Shown: positions 9,251 to 17,827 of the stretch, one piece after another
How the letters are laid out: every line of letters begins with the position of its first letter
Numbering within the stretch: the stretch's first letter is position 1
Source: Victivallaceae bacterium
GTDB taxonomy: Bacteria; Verrucomicrobiota; Lentisphaeria; Victivallales; Victivallaceae
Length of the DNA: 64,000 nt
Direction: 5' to 3'
Assembly: GCA_028709805.1 (NCBI GenBank)
Contig: JAQUTL010000001.1
Span: 186,001 to 250,000 of the forward strand
The notes under the pieces: model-generated
What the model was told of the DNA's origin: nothing
The model's input: only the letters and a program-made list of their open reading frames with translations
The model's database searches: none
Made by a program: the position numbers and the translations under genes

Positions 9251-9288
9251 ACCGGGTTTCAGGATGGAACCCGGTTTTACAAAAGACA

Positions 9289-11571
9289 TTATTTTACGCA
9301 CATAACATAATAGGTTCCGTCAATCACCTCGGTGCCTTCGGTGACGTGTTCAAAGCCGGGGAACTGGTGGTCCCAGGTTTCGAGACTCTTGAGATAGCCG
9401 ATCTGCGGGCTGTCCTTGTCGCCGAAGTTTTCGCCGGACATCAGCATCGGGATTCCCGGCGGATAGGGGATGATCGAATTTGCCGTCACGCGACCGGCCA
9501 ACTGGTGGCTCGGCACCATTTCAACGTCATTGGCGACGATTTTCATGTAGGCGTCGCGCGGGGTAAGCACCGGTTTGGGCAGCGATGAGAAGGCGGCGTT
9601 GAGTTTGTCGCCGGGAGTCTCACGCTTCAAATAGGCGAACATTTCGTCTCCGAGATCGCGGATGCCCATGCCGGAGTAGGTCTTCGGGTAGGCGGCGGCG
9701 AGGTCGGGCAGCACCTCTTCCACCGGGGTGTTGCCGTCATAGAAATGCTTGAAGCGCAGCAGTTCGTTGATCAGCGTTCCCCACTTGCCGCGGGTGATGC
9801 CCATGGAAAACAGGAACATCAGCTGGAAGTCGGTGGTTCTGGTCGGCACGATGCCCTGACTGTAGATGTAGCTGGAAACCAGCGCGGCCGGAACACCGTG
9901 ATCGAGAATCTTTCCGTCGTCACCCATGCCGGGAGCGAGAATGCTGACTTTGATCGGGTCGAGCATCACCCAGTTGTCCTCCAGATCGGAGAAGCCGTGC
10001 CAGGTGTCGCCCGGATTCATGCGCCAGCATTTCTGGTCGTGAGTGAGAAGTTCGCGCGGAGCGTCGGCGAAGTCGCATTTACGGCCGTTGCGGTCGATTA
10101 CGGTGTCGGCGTTCCACGGTTTGAAGAACCACGACTTGTTTTTGTTATAATCGCGGTAGAGACGCGCCATGGCCTGACGGAAGTCAACCGCCTCATCGAT
10201 CACCTCCTGAATTAGCGAGCTGCCGCTGCGCTCCATCATTGCCGTGGAGATGTCGTTGGACGCGCAGATCGCGTAGAGCGGCGAGGTCGTGGCGTGGAGC
10301 ATGTAGGACTGATTGAAGCGGTTGAAGTCTATCGGATGGTCGCCCTGCCGGATATGGATGTACGAGGCCTGACTCAATGCGTTGAGCAGTTTGTGCGTTG
10401 AGTGGGTGGCGAACACGGTGGGGCCGGTGTGCTTGGCCGGATCGCCGCGCATGGCGAAGTGGTCTTTGTACATGGCGTTGAAGCGGCCGTAGGCGTACCA
10501 CGCTTCGTCGAAATGGATGCGGGCGACGCTTTTGGCGAGTTCCGGCTCCACCTTGGCGGCATTGTAGCAAAGCCCGTCATAGGTGCAGTTGGTGACCACG
10601 GCGTAGGACGGTTCGTCGGCATACGGGAATGTTTTGCGGACGGCTTCGATCTTGGCGGCGACGGCCTCCGGCGTCATTTCCGAGCGGTGGATCGGCCCGA
10701 TGATTCCGTAGCGGTTGCGGGTCGGGATCATATAGACCGGCGTGGCGCCGCTGAGGATGAGTCCCTGTTCGATCGATTTGTGGCAGTTGCGGTCGCAGAC
10801 GGCGATATCGGTCGGGGTGAGGCAGGCCTGCATCACGGTCCGGTTGCTGCCGGAGGTGCCGACGACAACCGAATACGAGGCGTCGGCGCCGAACACCTTC
10901 GCGGTGATCTTTTCGCTCTCGCCGAACGCTCCGGAGTGATCGAGCAGACTGCCGATGCTGCTGCGCTCGATGCCGGTGTCGGTGCGGAACAGGTTCTGGC
11001 CGTAGAAGTCATAGAACTTCTTGCCTTCCGGACTTTTGGTGAACCCAACGCCGCCCTGATGTCCCGGAGCCGCCCATGAATATTCATGATTGTGCTCGTT
11101 GTATTCCCAGACCGCTTTCATCAGCGGCGGCAGCAGCAACGCCCGGTAGCGTTCGATCGCGGCTTGAATCCGGTCGGCCAGAAACTCCGGACTGTCCTCG
11201 AATATCCAGGCAAATTCACTGGACATTTCCATGATTTCGCGGCTCATGGCCTCGGCGGTCTTGGCGCGGTCGGCCAGCAGGAACACCGGAACCATCCCCT
11301 GACGCTCCTTGATTCTGCGGAGCAGCGCGATCGCTTTGGACTCCTCTTTGACTTCCAGCATCATGTCGCTGGAGATCAGAAAACAGTCTATGTCCATATT
11401 GGTCATCGCCAGCGGCTCGGCCTCGCAGTAGCTTGCGGCGTTCAGAACGACAATATCGCGTTCCTCAAGCGCGTCAGCCAGGCGGTCGACCGCGCGGCTC
11501 ATGGTCGATGAATGGAGAACCGTATTGTCCTCAACAATTAAAACCTGACGTGTATTGAGTTCATTCAACAT
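9289..11571 (-). CDS. adiA: Biodegradative arginine decarboxylase
   Basis: 760 residues, close to the 755 of Escherichia coli AdiA, with strong similarity along the whole chain as I recall that protein. It removes CO2 from arginine, consuming a proton, and yields agmatine. Residues 1-150 form the N-terminal wing domain; the PLP domain follows with SWAAPGHQGG, FRTDTGIERSS, a DRNCHKS block and the PLP lysine Lys394 in STHKLLNALSQAS; the C-terminal domain ends in GTYYVMCVK. Its start overlaps the end of the antiporter gene by 11 bases and has GGTGG nearby. Expected role: acid resistance together with the antiporter. Confidence 0.95.
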   Translation of the reverse strand: MLNELNTRQVLIVEDNTVLHSSTMSRAVDRLADALEERDIVVLNAASYCEAEPLAMTNMDIDCFLISSDMMLEVKEESKAIALLRRIKERQGMVPVFLLADRAKTAEAMSREIMEMSSEFAWIFEDSPEFLADRIQAAIERYRALLLPPLMKAVWEYNEHNHEYSWAAPGHQGGVGFTKSPEGKKFYDFYGQNLFRTDTGIERSSIGSLLDHSGAFGESEKITAKVFGADASYSVVVGTSGSNRTVMQACLTPTDIAVCDRNCHKSIEQGLILSGATPVYMIPTRNRYGIIGPIHRSEMTPEAVAAKIEAVRKTFPYADEPSYAVVTNCTYDGLCYNAAKVEPELAKSVARIHFDEAWYAYGRFNAMYKDHFAMRGDPAKHTGPTVFATHSTHKLLNALSQASYIHIRQGDHPIDFNRFNQSYMLHATTSPLYAICASNDISTAMMERSGSSLIQEVIDEAVDFRQAMARLYRDYNKNKSWFFKPWNADTVIDRNGRKCDFADAPRELLTHDQKCWRMNPGDTWHGFSDLEDNWVMLDPIKVSILAPGMGDDGKILDHGVPAALVSSYIYSQGIVPTRTTDFQLMFLFSMGITRGKWGTLINELLRFKHFYDGNTPVEEVLPDLAAAYPKTYSGMGIRDLGDEMFAYLKRETPGDKLNAAFSSLPKPVLTPRDAYMKIVANDVEMVPSHQLAGRVTANSIIPYPPGIPMLMSGENFGDKDSPQIGYLKSLETWDHQFPGFEHVTEGTEVIDGTYYVMCVK

Positions 11572-13096
11572 CGTGCACCACCTTTGTAACTTCCATTTTT
11601 ACCCACTTATTGAACTTTTTGTCACCGGGGATATACTGCGCCGACATGGTGAGAATTGAAATGATCGCAATCAGACAAATCGCCGCCGCCGCCCATTTTT
11701 CGGCTTTGGTGAAGACAAATTTATCATTCTGGTCAGCCGTGCGGCGGATGGCGTGGCGGCGCGTGATCACGAAGATCGGAATGCCCGCCATCAGAAATAT
11801 GAACGCCGTCATCAGATAATTGACGCCGGCGGCGTAGATCATCCAGATCGCGTACAGTGTTCCGGCAACGCCGCAGAGCATGGCAAACCACGGTTTCACC
11901 GGCAGATTCTTCGGATACTGTCCGGTGGCGCAGAGTTTCCACAGATAGGCAGTGCAGGCCAGATAAGGCGGCAGAATCATTACGCTGGTGATGGAGAGCA
12001 TGGTGTTCCACGCATTGTTCGCAAAAAATACCAGAATCATCGCTATCTGCATCAGCAGACTGGTGATCCACAGCGAAATGTTCGGCGCGCCGTTTTTGTT
12101 TTCACTGGTGAATATCGCCGGAAACGTGCCGTCTTTGGCGGCGGCGTACGGAATCTGGGCGATCATGATGGTGAAAGCCAGCCATGAGGTGAGCAGCGCC
12201 ACAATCACGCCGACGTTCATCAGCCAGCCGCCCCAGTCGCCCACCACATCGGCCAGCAGCGGAGCGGTGGATGGATTGGCGAGTCCGGCCAGTGTGCTCT
12301 GATACATTCTGCCGAACGGAAGAACCGAAAGCAGAACATAAATCACCAGACAGCCGAGAAATCCGAGAACCGTCGCTTTGCCGACGTCGCTCTGACTTCT
12401 GGCCTGACCGGAAATCACCACCGCGCCCTCGATGCCGATGAACGCCCACAATGTCACGAGCATGGTCGATTTGATTTGTCCGAGCAGTCCGCCGAGCGGC
12501 GCGAGGTTGTCCGCTTTCACCGTTTCGCTGCCGAGCATGTCGGTGGTGAAGAAACTCCATTTGAAAGCGAAGAACATGATGAGGATGAACAGCAGGATCG
12601 GCACCAGCTTGAATATCGTTCCGACGGTGTTGACGAACGCCGCCTGATGCACGCCGCGCAGAACCGCGAAGTTCATCATCCAGATCACCAGTGACCCGCC
12701 GACGATGCTCCACACATTGTTTCCGTTGGTGAAGGTGCCGGGAAAGAAATAATTGCATGCGTCCATCAGCATCACGGCATAGCCGACGTTGCCGAAGATG
12801 TTGCACAGCCAGTAGGCCCACGCCATCTGGAAGCCGGCAAAACGGCCGAATCCGAGTCTGGCGTAAGCGTAGATGCCGGTGGTGGCGTCCGGACGGGCGT
12901 CGGCCAGCGTGCGGAATGTGTTGGCGAGGAAAAACATTCCTACGCCGGTGATAACCCATGCGATCAGTACCGCGGTTACTGCCGCGCCCTGCGCCATGTT
13001 CTGCGGAAGACTGAATATTCCTCCGCCGATCATTGCGCTGATGACGATTGCCGCAAGCGCGAACACACCGAGTTTTTTGGAATTGTCTACAGCCAT
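11561..13096 (-). CDS. Basic amino acid antiporter, ArcD/AdiC type (APC family)
   Basis: 511 residues with about 12-13 hydrophobic segments. The opening LGVFALAAIVISAMIGGGIFS contains the unwound TM1 GGG substrate site of APC transporters, and the following SLPQNMAQ is typical of arginine:ornithine antiporters. Position right before adiA, with 11 bases of overlap, argues for arginine:agmatine exchange, which exports agmatine and feeds adiA. Family members exchanging ornithine look alike, so the substrate is inferred from context. The SD AGGGGG is 6 bases before the ATG. A longer loop than in AdiC (445 residues) lies in the C-terminal third. Confidence 0.88.
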   Translation of the reverse strand: MAVDNSKKLGVFALAAIVISAMIGGGIFSLPQNMAQGAAVTAVLIAWVITGVGMFFLANTFRTLADARPDATTGIYAYARLGFGRFAGFQMAWAYWLCNIFGNVGYAVMLMDACNYFFPGTFTNGNNVWSIVGGSLVIWMMNFAVLRGVHQAAFVNTVGTIFKLVPILLFILIMFFAFKWSFFTTDMLGSETVKADNLAPLGGLLGQIKSTMLVTLWAFIGIEGAVVISGQARSQSDVGKATVLGFLGCLVIYVLLSVLPFGRMYQSTLAGLANPSTAPLLADVVGDWGGWLMNVGVIVALLTSWLAFTIMIAQIPYAAAKDGTFPAIFTSENKNGAPNISLWITSLLMQIAMILVFFANNAWNTMLSITSVMILPPYLACTAYLWKLCATGQYPKNLPVKPWFAMLCGVAGTLYAIWMIYAAGVNYLMTAFIFLMAGIPIFVITRRHAIRRTADQNDKFVFTKAEKWAAAAICLIAIISILTMSAQYIPGDKKFNKWVKMEVTKVVHDVE

Positions 13097-13138
13097 GACA
13101 TACCCCCTATCTTAAGTTTTTTGTCGCGGCGGCGGTGA

Positions 13139-13492
13139 CTACATCGCCGCGCCGGTGGGGCAGGATGCGGACGGAGCTTCGGCCTTCATGGGGCAGTTTG
13201 CTTTTTGGGCTTCGGCCTTCATGGGGCAGTTTATTTTTTGGGCGTCGGCCTTCATGGGGCAGTTCGCCTTTTCAGCATCGGCCATCATGGGGCAGTTTGT
13301 TTTTTGGGCTTCGGCCTTCATGGGGCAGTTCGCCTTTTCAGCATCGGCCATCATGGGGCAGTTCTGCGTCGGCGGACAGTTGACAGCCGGCGTCTCCGGC
13401 TGTATCATAACTACTTCGTCTTCCGACACCTCCGTGTTGCATCCGGCAACCAGCAGCGCGAGCAAGACGACGGCTAAGGTGGATTTTCTCAT
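13139..13492 (-). CDS. Cys-Pro-Met repeat lipoprotein
   Basis: 117 residues. The signal peptide ends at LLVAGC (lipobox, Cys18). After a short acidic linker the protein is almost entirely an 11-residue repeat of the form NCPM(K/M)A(E/D)A(E/Q)K(A/T/I), six to seven copies, giving regularly spaced Cys and Met. This composition could bind soft metals or act as a thiol-rich periplasmic buffer, but no family is recognised. A GAGGAG site lies 7 bases before the ATG. It probably is the first gene of the antiporter-adiA operon, 42 bases ahead of the antiporter, with no terminator in between. Confidence 0.72.
   Translation of the reverse strand: MRKSTLAVVLLALLVAGCNTEVSEDEVVMIQPETPAVNCPPTQNCPMMADAEKANCPMKAEAQKTNCPMMADAEKANCPMKADAQKINCPMKAEAQKANCPMKAEAPSASCPTGAAM
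13188..13385. repeat. 33-bp tandem repeat inside the lipoprotein gene
   Basis: The word ATGGGGCAGTT (plus strand) recurs at 13188, 13221, 13254, 13287, 13320 and 13353, exactly 33 bases apart; each unit encodes 11 residues on the minus strand. Spacer words alternate between two versions, so the array may have grown by 66-bp steps. Confidence 0.9.
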
Positions 13493-13650
13493 GATACTAC
13501 TCCTCTTTGAATATCACGCGTTATATCAGCCGCCGGCCGATGTGCCGCACGGTGAGCGCAAGGTTCCTCTTACCTTGGCGCTCCGGCTACAAAGCACAAC
13601 GATACACCGGCGGTGCGATATGGATATCGTGAACGCAATTTTCCTCTTGC

Positions 13651-13684
13651 GGATACAAGTATCCTCGTTTTTTCACACAGTCAA
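13651..13684 (-). promoter_or_regulatory. Candidate promoter plus operator for the lipoprotein-antiporter-adiA operon
   Basis: On the minus strand TTGACT (13679-13684), 17 bases, then TACTTG (13656-13661), a weak -10. The palindrome GGATACAAGTATCC at 13651-13664 covers that -10, as an operator would. Confidence 0.4.
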
Positions 13685-13723
13685 ATCGAAAATAAAAAAA
13701 ATGTGAAAAATATTTTTTCGCGC

Positions 13724-13751
13724 TTGATTTGGTGTTGAAGCATTGTAAATT
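13724..13751 (+). promoter_or_regulatory. Promoter for the lysine decarboxylase operon
   Basis: TTGATT (13724-13729), 16-base spacer, TAAATT (13746-13751). A start near 13758 leaves a leader of about 164 bases before the ATG at 13922. Confidence 0.55.
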
Positions 13752-13804
13752 GATTTCAGAAGAGAGGGAAAATTGCATGCGGCCGTCCGTCGGCTCCGGG
13801 CGCT

Positions 13805-13833
13805 TTTTGCACAACTTGAGGAATTGTGCAAAA
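13805..13833 (+). promoter_or_regulatory. Inverted repeat in the decarboxylase leader
   Basis: Perfect 10-bp arms TTTTGCACAA / TTGTGCAAAA around a 9-base loop, about 90 bases before the start codon. There is no T-run, so it is not a terminator; it may be an operator or an RNA hairpin. A second small stem GTCCG/CGGAC sits at about 13891-13907, just ahead of the GGAGGAGGAG ribosome site. Confidence 0.5.
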
Positions 13834-13921
13834 CCATTCAGCACTCCGGAATATATTTTTCGGCGGGGAGCGGCTGTCTCATGCGCTAAGCGTCCGTATC
13901 CTGCGGACAAGGAGGAGGAGT

Positions 13922-16237
13922 ATGATGATAGTCAAGTCGCAATGGCCGATTCTGCTGGTGTCGCATGACCTTCAGGCGGATTCGGACGACGGGTTCCGGC
14001 TGCGCGAGCTGGTCGGAGAACTTGAAAAAACGCAGGAATGCGCGGTCATCACATCGCAAAGCTACGAGGATGCCGCCGAGGTGTTCGCCTCGCGCGCCGA
14101 CATCGGCTGCGTGATCGTGGACTGGGATCTGCCGTTTGAAAATCCCCGGGAGAAAATGCCGGCCGCGGCATTGATCGACGCCATCCGTCAGCGCAACCGC
14201 AACGTTCCGCTGCTGCTGTTGACCGACCATCTGGAAACCGAGAACATCCCGACCTTCGCTTTGGAGAAGATCAACGGCTGTTTGTGGAAGACCGCCGACA
14301 CCGTGCCGTTTTTGGCCGGCAGGATTGAAGAACATCTGGTCGAATACGTCAGGAGCGTCTATCCGGCCTTTTTCGGTATGCTTACTGAATACGCCGAGAA
14401 GTACAAGTATGCGTGGCATACGCCGGGTCATCTCGGCGGTCAGGGATTTCTGCGCGCACCGGCCGGTGTGGCGATGTTCAAATTCTTCGGCGAAAACACC
14501 TTCCGCAGCGATCTGTCGATATCGGTGCCGGAACTCGGCAGTCTGCTTGACCACGAGGGCGTGGTCGGTGACGCGGAACGCAATTCGGCCAGGGTCTTCG
14601 GCGCCGACCTCACCTATTATGTGCTCAACGGCACCAGCACCGTCAACCAGATCATCTGGCGCAGTCAGGTGCTTAAGGACGATGTGGCGTTCGTTGACCG
14701 CAACTGCCACAAGTCGCTCAACTACGCAATGGTGATAACCGAGGCGATTCCGATTTATATGATTCCGCGGCGCAACAAGCGCGGCATCATCGGGCCGGTC
14801 CGCCTTTCCGAATTCACTCCCGACTCGGTGGCCGGAAAAATTGCCGACAGCACTCTGATTCCGCCGGAATGCAAGAAAAACGTTCATGTGAAGATGTCGG
14901 CGCTGACCAATTCCACTTATGACGGAGTGTGCTACAACACCTCAAAGATCAAGGAGCGGCTTGACCGCTGCGTGGCCAACCTCCATTTTGACGAAGCCTG
15001 GTATGCCTATGCCAGATTCAACAAGATGTACGAAGGATTTTACGGCATGACGCCCGGCGAAATCAAAAAAGACGATCCGCCGATTTTCTGTTCGCAGTCA
15101 ACCCATAAACTGCTGACTGCGTTCAGTCAGGCCTCCATGCTTCATATCCGTCAGGGCGGCACCGCGAAGATCAATCCGGACGAGTTCAACGAATCCTATA
15201 TGATGCACGGCTCCACCTCTCCGCAGTACAGCATGATCGCCAGCCTTGACGTGGCGACCAAGATGATGCAGGATTCCGGCGAAATGCTGATTCACGACAT
15301 CATCCGTGAAGCCGTTCAGCTTCGTCGCCGCACCGCCAAATTGAATCGCGAGTTTGCCGCCGCCAAAGACTGGTTCTTCAATCTCTGGCAGCCGCGCGAA
15401 TTCCGGGTCAACGGCAAGAGCGTGAAGTTTGAAGACATGGATATCGACTATCTGTCCACGCATCACGAATGCTGGGTGCTCTCCGCGAGCGATCCATGGC
15501 ACGGCTTCGAGGACATTGAAGACAACTATGTCATGCTTGATCCGATCAAGCTGACATTCACCACGCCGGGAATCGACGACGCCGGCAAAATGCAGGATTT
15601 CGGCATTCCGGCCTCGGTGGTGACGAATTACCTGATTAATCACAACATCGTTTGCGAGAAGACCGACTACTACTCGTTCCTGATGCTGAACTCGCTCGGC
15701 ACCACCCGGGCCAAGCAGGGAACGCTGCTGGCGGCGCTGCTGCAATTCAAGCGCGACTTCGACTCCGGGCGCAAACTTTCCGAGATATTTCCCGACCTCG
15801 TCGCAAAATATCCGGAACGCTACGGCAGCGCCACGCTGCGCAGTCACTGCCTGAAGATACATGAATACTTCAAGGCGCACGCCATGCTTGACAAGATGCA
15901 GGCGGCGTTTGAAGTGATTCCGAAGCAGGTCATGCGTCCGGCCGACGCCTATCACAAGGTGGTCGCCCGCGAGGTCGAGTATGTGCTGCTGGACGAGATG
16001 GCCGGCCGGGTTCCGGCGGTGATGATGGTTCCGTATCCTCCGGGGATTCCGATCGTCATGGGCGGCGAGCGGCTTGACCGCGCCGCACAGCCGATTCTGG
16101 ACTATCTCCAGACCCGCGAGGCATTCGAGGAGGCGTTCCCCGGTTACGAGGGCGACATTCACGGCGTGGAGCGCGAAACCGTCAACGGCAAGACAAAATT
16201 CAAGACTCTCTGCATCAAGAAAGAGTGTGAAAAATGA
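13922..16237 (+). CDS. Lysine-type amino acid decarboxylase (Orn/Lys/Arg decarboxylase family)
   Basis: 771 residues. Domain order equals adiA: N-terminal wing domain (PILLVSHDLQAD...), PLP domain, C-terminal domain. WHTPGHLGG, FRSDLSISVPELGSLLDH, VDRNCHKS and the PLP lysine Lys396 in STHKLLTAFSQAS are present. The SDLSISVPELGSLLDH block and the overall match to Pseudomonas LdcA as I recall it point to lysine (product cadaverine) rather than arginine or ornithine; specificity remains inferred. The start at 13922 is set by AAGGAGGAGGAG directly upstream; the frame is open back to 13826 without a ribosome site. It overlaps the antiporter gene by ATGA. Confidence 0.85.
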   Translation: MMIVKSQWPILLVSHDLQADSDDGFRLRELVGELEKTQECAVITSQSYEDAAEVFASRADIGCVIVDWDLPFENPREKMPAAALIDAIRQRNRNVPLLLLTDHLETENIPTFALEKINGCLWKTADTVPFLAGRIEEHLVEYVRSVYPAFFGMLTEYAEKYKYAWHTPGHLGGQGFLRAPAGVAMFKFFGENTFRSDLSISVPELGSLLDHEGVVGDAERNSARVFGADLTYYVLNGTSTVNQIIWRSQVLKDDVAFVDRNCHKSLNYAMVITEAIPIYMIPRRNKRGIIGPVRLSEFTPDSVAGKIADSTLIPPECKKNVHVKMSALTNSTYDGVCYNTSKIKERLDRCVANLHFDEAWYAYARFNKMYEGFYGMTPGEIKKDDPPIFCSQSTHKLLTAFSQASMLHIRQGGTAKINPDEFNESYMMHGSTSPQYSMIASLDVATKMMQDSGEMLIHDIIREAVQLRRRTAKLNREFAAAKDWFFNLWQPREFRVNGKSVKFEDMDIDYLSTHHECWVLSASDPWHGFEDIEDNYVMLDPIKLTFTTPGIDDAGKMQDFGIPASVVTNYLINHNIVCEKTDYYSFLMLNSLGTTRAKQGTLLAALLQFKRDFDSGRKLSEIFPDLVAKYPERYGSATLRSHCLKIHEYFKAHAMLDKMQAAFEVIPKQVMRPADAYHKVVAREVEYVLLDEMAGRVPAVMMVPYPPGIPIVMGGERLDRAAQPILDYLQTREAFEEAFPGYEGDIHGVERETVNGKTKFKTLCIKKECEK

Positions 16238-17679
16238 GCGAAAATACCAACGGTTCCACCAAGGCGCGCTCAATGAGCGTGTTCACCATGTCGATGTTGA
16301 CTGTGGCGGCTGTGCTTTCGTTGCGCAATTTGCCGTCCATGGCCGACTACGGCTGGAGCATTATCTTCTATCTGGTGATGGCCTGTCTTTGCTTTTTCAT
16401 TCCGTCGGCGCTGGTGTCGGCGGAGCTGGCCAGCACTTATCCGGACAATGGCGGAGTTTATCTCTGGGTGAAGCAGGCGTTCGGCCCCAAATGGGGTTTT
16501 GTCGCCATCTTCATGCAGTGGGTGGAGAATCTGCCGTGGTTTCCGGCCTGTCTGACCTTTGTCGCCTCGGCCATCGCCTATGTATTCAATCCGGCGCTGG
16601 CGACCAACAAATGGTTTGTGTTCGTCACGATTCTGGTCACGCTGTGGCTTGCCACGTTTCTCAACTTCAAGGGGATGCGGGTGTCCGCCTTCCTTTCGAG
16701 TTCCGGCGTGCTGGCCGGAACTGTGGTGCCTGGTGTGGTGATTATCCTGATGGTGGCGGTCTATCTTATTATGGGCGACCCGATCAAGGTGCCGTTTGAC
16801 GAAGGCACGTCGCTGATTCCCGATCTGAGCAACCCTACCCAGCTGATGCTGCTGGCCGGAATGATGGTGGCGCTGGCCGGAATGGAGATGAGTTCTGTGC
16901 ATGTCACTGAGATGAGCAATCCGTCGCGCAACTTTCCGAGGGCGATTCTTGGCGCCGCGCTGGTGGTGATTGTGCTGTCGGTGGCCGGCAGTCTGGCGAT
17001 CGCGTTTGTGGTTCCGCCGTCGCAGTTGAGTCTGGCGGCCGGCGTCTGTCAGGCGTTCGAGGATATTTTTACCTCGCTGCACTGCAAATGGCTGACGCCG
17101 ATCATGTGCTTCCTGCTGGCCTACGGCGCCATAACGATGGTGGTCACCTGGGTGCTCGGACCGTCCAAAGGAGTGCTGGAAGTGGCCAAGGAAGGCTATC
17201 TGCCGGCTTACTGGCAGAAGCGCAACAAGAATGACATGCCGGTGCGCATCCTGGTCATCCAGGGGATCATCAGCAGCGTTCTTTCCACTGCGGTCTTGTT
17301 CACTCCCACCATCAGCAACGCCTTCTGGCTGATGTCGGCGTTGACCGCGCAGCTGTACATGGTGATGTATCTTTTCATGTTTGCGGCGGCGATTCGTCTG
17401 CGTTATTCGCAGCCGGACGTGAAGCGTCCGTACCGGATACCCGGCGGCAAGTTCGGCGTGTGGGTGATTTCCGGAGCGGCGTTTCTGGTAAGTCTTATTT
17501 CGATATTCTGCGGATTCATTCCGCCGTCCAACGTTTTGGCCGACGGCGCGTGGGCGATCACCTGGTATATCGGATTCCTGTTCGTTGGAACATTGGCGTT
17601 TATTGCGCTGCCGCTGTGGGCGTTCCATGAATATGAGAAGAAGAATGCAAAAAAAGCGGAGACGGTGAAAAATGATTAG
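16234..17679 (+). CDS. GadC-like amino acid antiporter (APC family)
   Basis: 481 residues, about 12 hydrophobic segments. SLRNLPSMADYGWS in TM1, PSALVSAELASTYPDNGGVYLWVKQAFG and WVLGPSKGVLEVAKEGYLP resemble the glutamate:GABA antiporter GadC group. The four-base overlap with the decarboxylase gene suggests it exchanges that enzyme's substrate for its product (lysine:cadaverine), although related proteins carry glutamate/GABA. It acts in the inner membrane. A 25-codon lipoprotein gene begins inside its last codons. Confidence 0.87.
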   Translation: MSENTNGSTKARSMSVFTMSMLTVAAVLSLRNLPSMADYGWSIIFYLVMACLCFFIPSALVSAELASTYPDNGGVYLWVKQAFGPKWGFVAIFMQWVENLPWFPACLTFVASAIAYVFNPALATNKWFVFVTILVTLWLATFLNFKGMRVSAFLSSSGVLAGTVVPGVVIILMVAVYLIMGDPIKVPFDEGTSLIPDLSNPTQLMLLAGMMVALAGMEMSSVHVTEMSNPSRNFPRAILGAALVVIVLSVAGSLAIAFVVPPSQLSLAAGVCQAFEDIFTSLHCKWLTPIMCFLLAYGAITMVVTWVLGPSKGVLEVAKEGYLPAYWQKRNKNDMPVRILVIQGIISSVLSTAVLFTPTISNAFWLMSALTAQLYMVMYLFMFAAAIRLRYSQPDVKRPYRIPGGKFGVWVISGAAFLVSLISIFCGFIPPSNVLADGAWAITWYIGFLFVGTLAFIALPLWAFHEYEKKNAKKAETVKND

Positions 17680-17749
17680 AATAATGTTTGCGGTGCTGTG
17701 CGCCGCCGTGCTGCTGAGCGGCTGCTGTGGAGGTTGCGGCGGTTGTTAA
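17672..17749 (+). CDS. 25-residue Cys/Gly-rich mini-lipoprotein
   Basis: ATG at 17672 overlaps the antiporter stop (17677-17679) in another frame, and TAA ends at 17749. The product is a 17-residue signal peptide ending LLSG, then a lipobox Cys18 and only seven further residues, CGGCGGC, so the mature lipoprotein would be eight residues with four Cys. The hydrophobic core, the lipobox and the terminator that follows directly (17769-17805) support a real gene; a random frame would rarely give all three. No homologue is known to me. Confidence 0.6.
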   Translation: MIRIMFAVLCAAVLLSGCCGGCGGC

Positions 17750-17768
17750 GCGATTGAGCAGTCATGGA

Positions 17769-17805
17769 AACGGGGCGCGGCGGCAAAGCCGCTCCCCGTT
17801 TTTTT
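17769..17805 (+). terminator. Intrinsic terminator of the lysine decarboxylase operon
   Basis: AACGGGG (17769-17775) pairs with CCCCGTT (17794-17800), with an inner GCGGC/GCCGC helix, then a T7 run. Confidence 0.85.
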
Positions 17806-17827
17806 ATGAACAGGGAGAGAGCGGATT

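Larger units (their letters stand above)
13493..13921. other. Divergent control region between the two acid-resistance operons
   Basis: 429 bases with no gene I can support. It carries a rightward promoter (13724-13751), a probable leftward promoter with an overlapping palindrome (13651-13684), and a 10-bp hairpin in the rightward leader (13805-13833). The stretch 13680-13760 is strongly AT-rich compared with the flanks. Confidence 0.6.

Noticed and set aside
9251-9279. Second hairpin near the adiA end as a plus-strand terminator
   Set aside because: One mismatch, only four T, and no plus-strand gene ends there.
13135-13477. Plus-strand frames with repeated RPSWGS-type sequence
   Set aside because: They are complements of the 33-bp repeat in the minus-strand lipoprotein, which has signal peptide and ribosome site.
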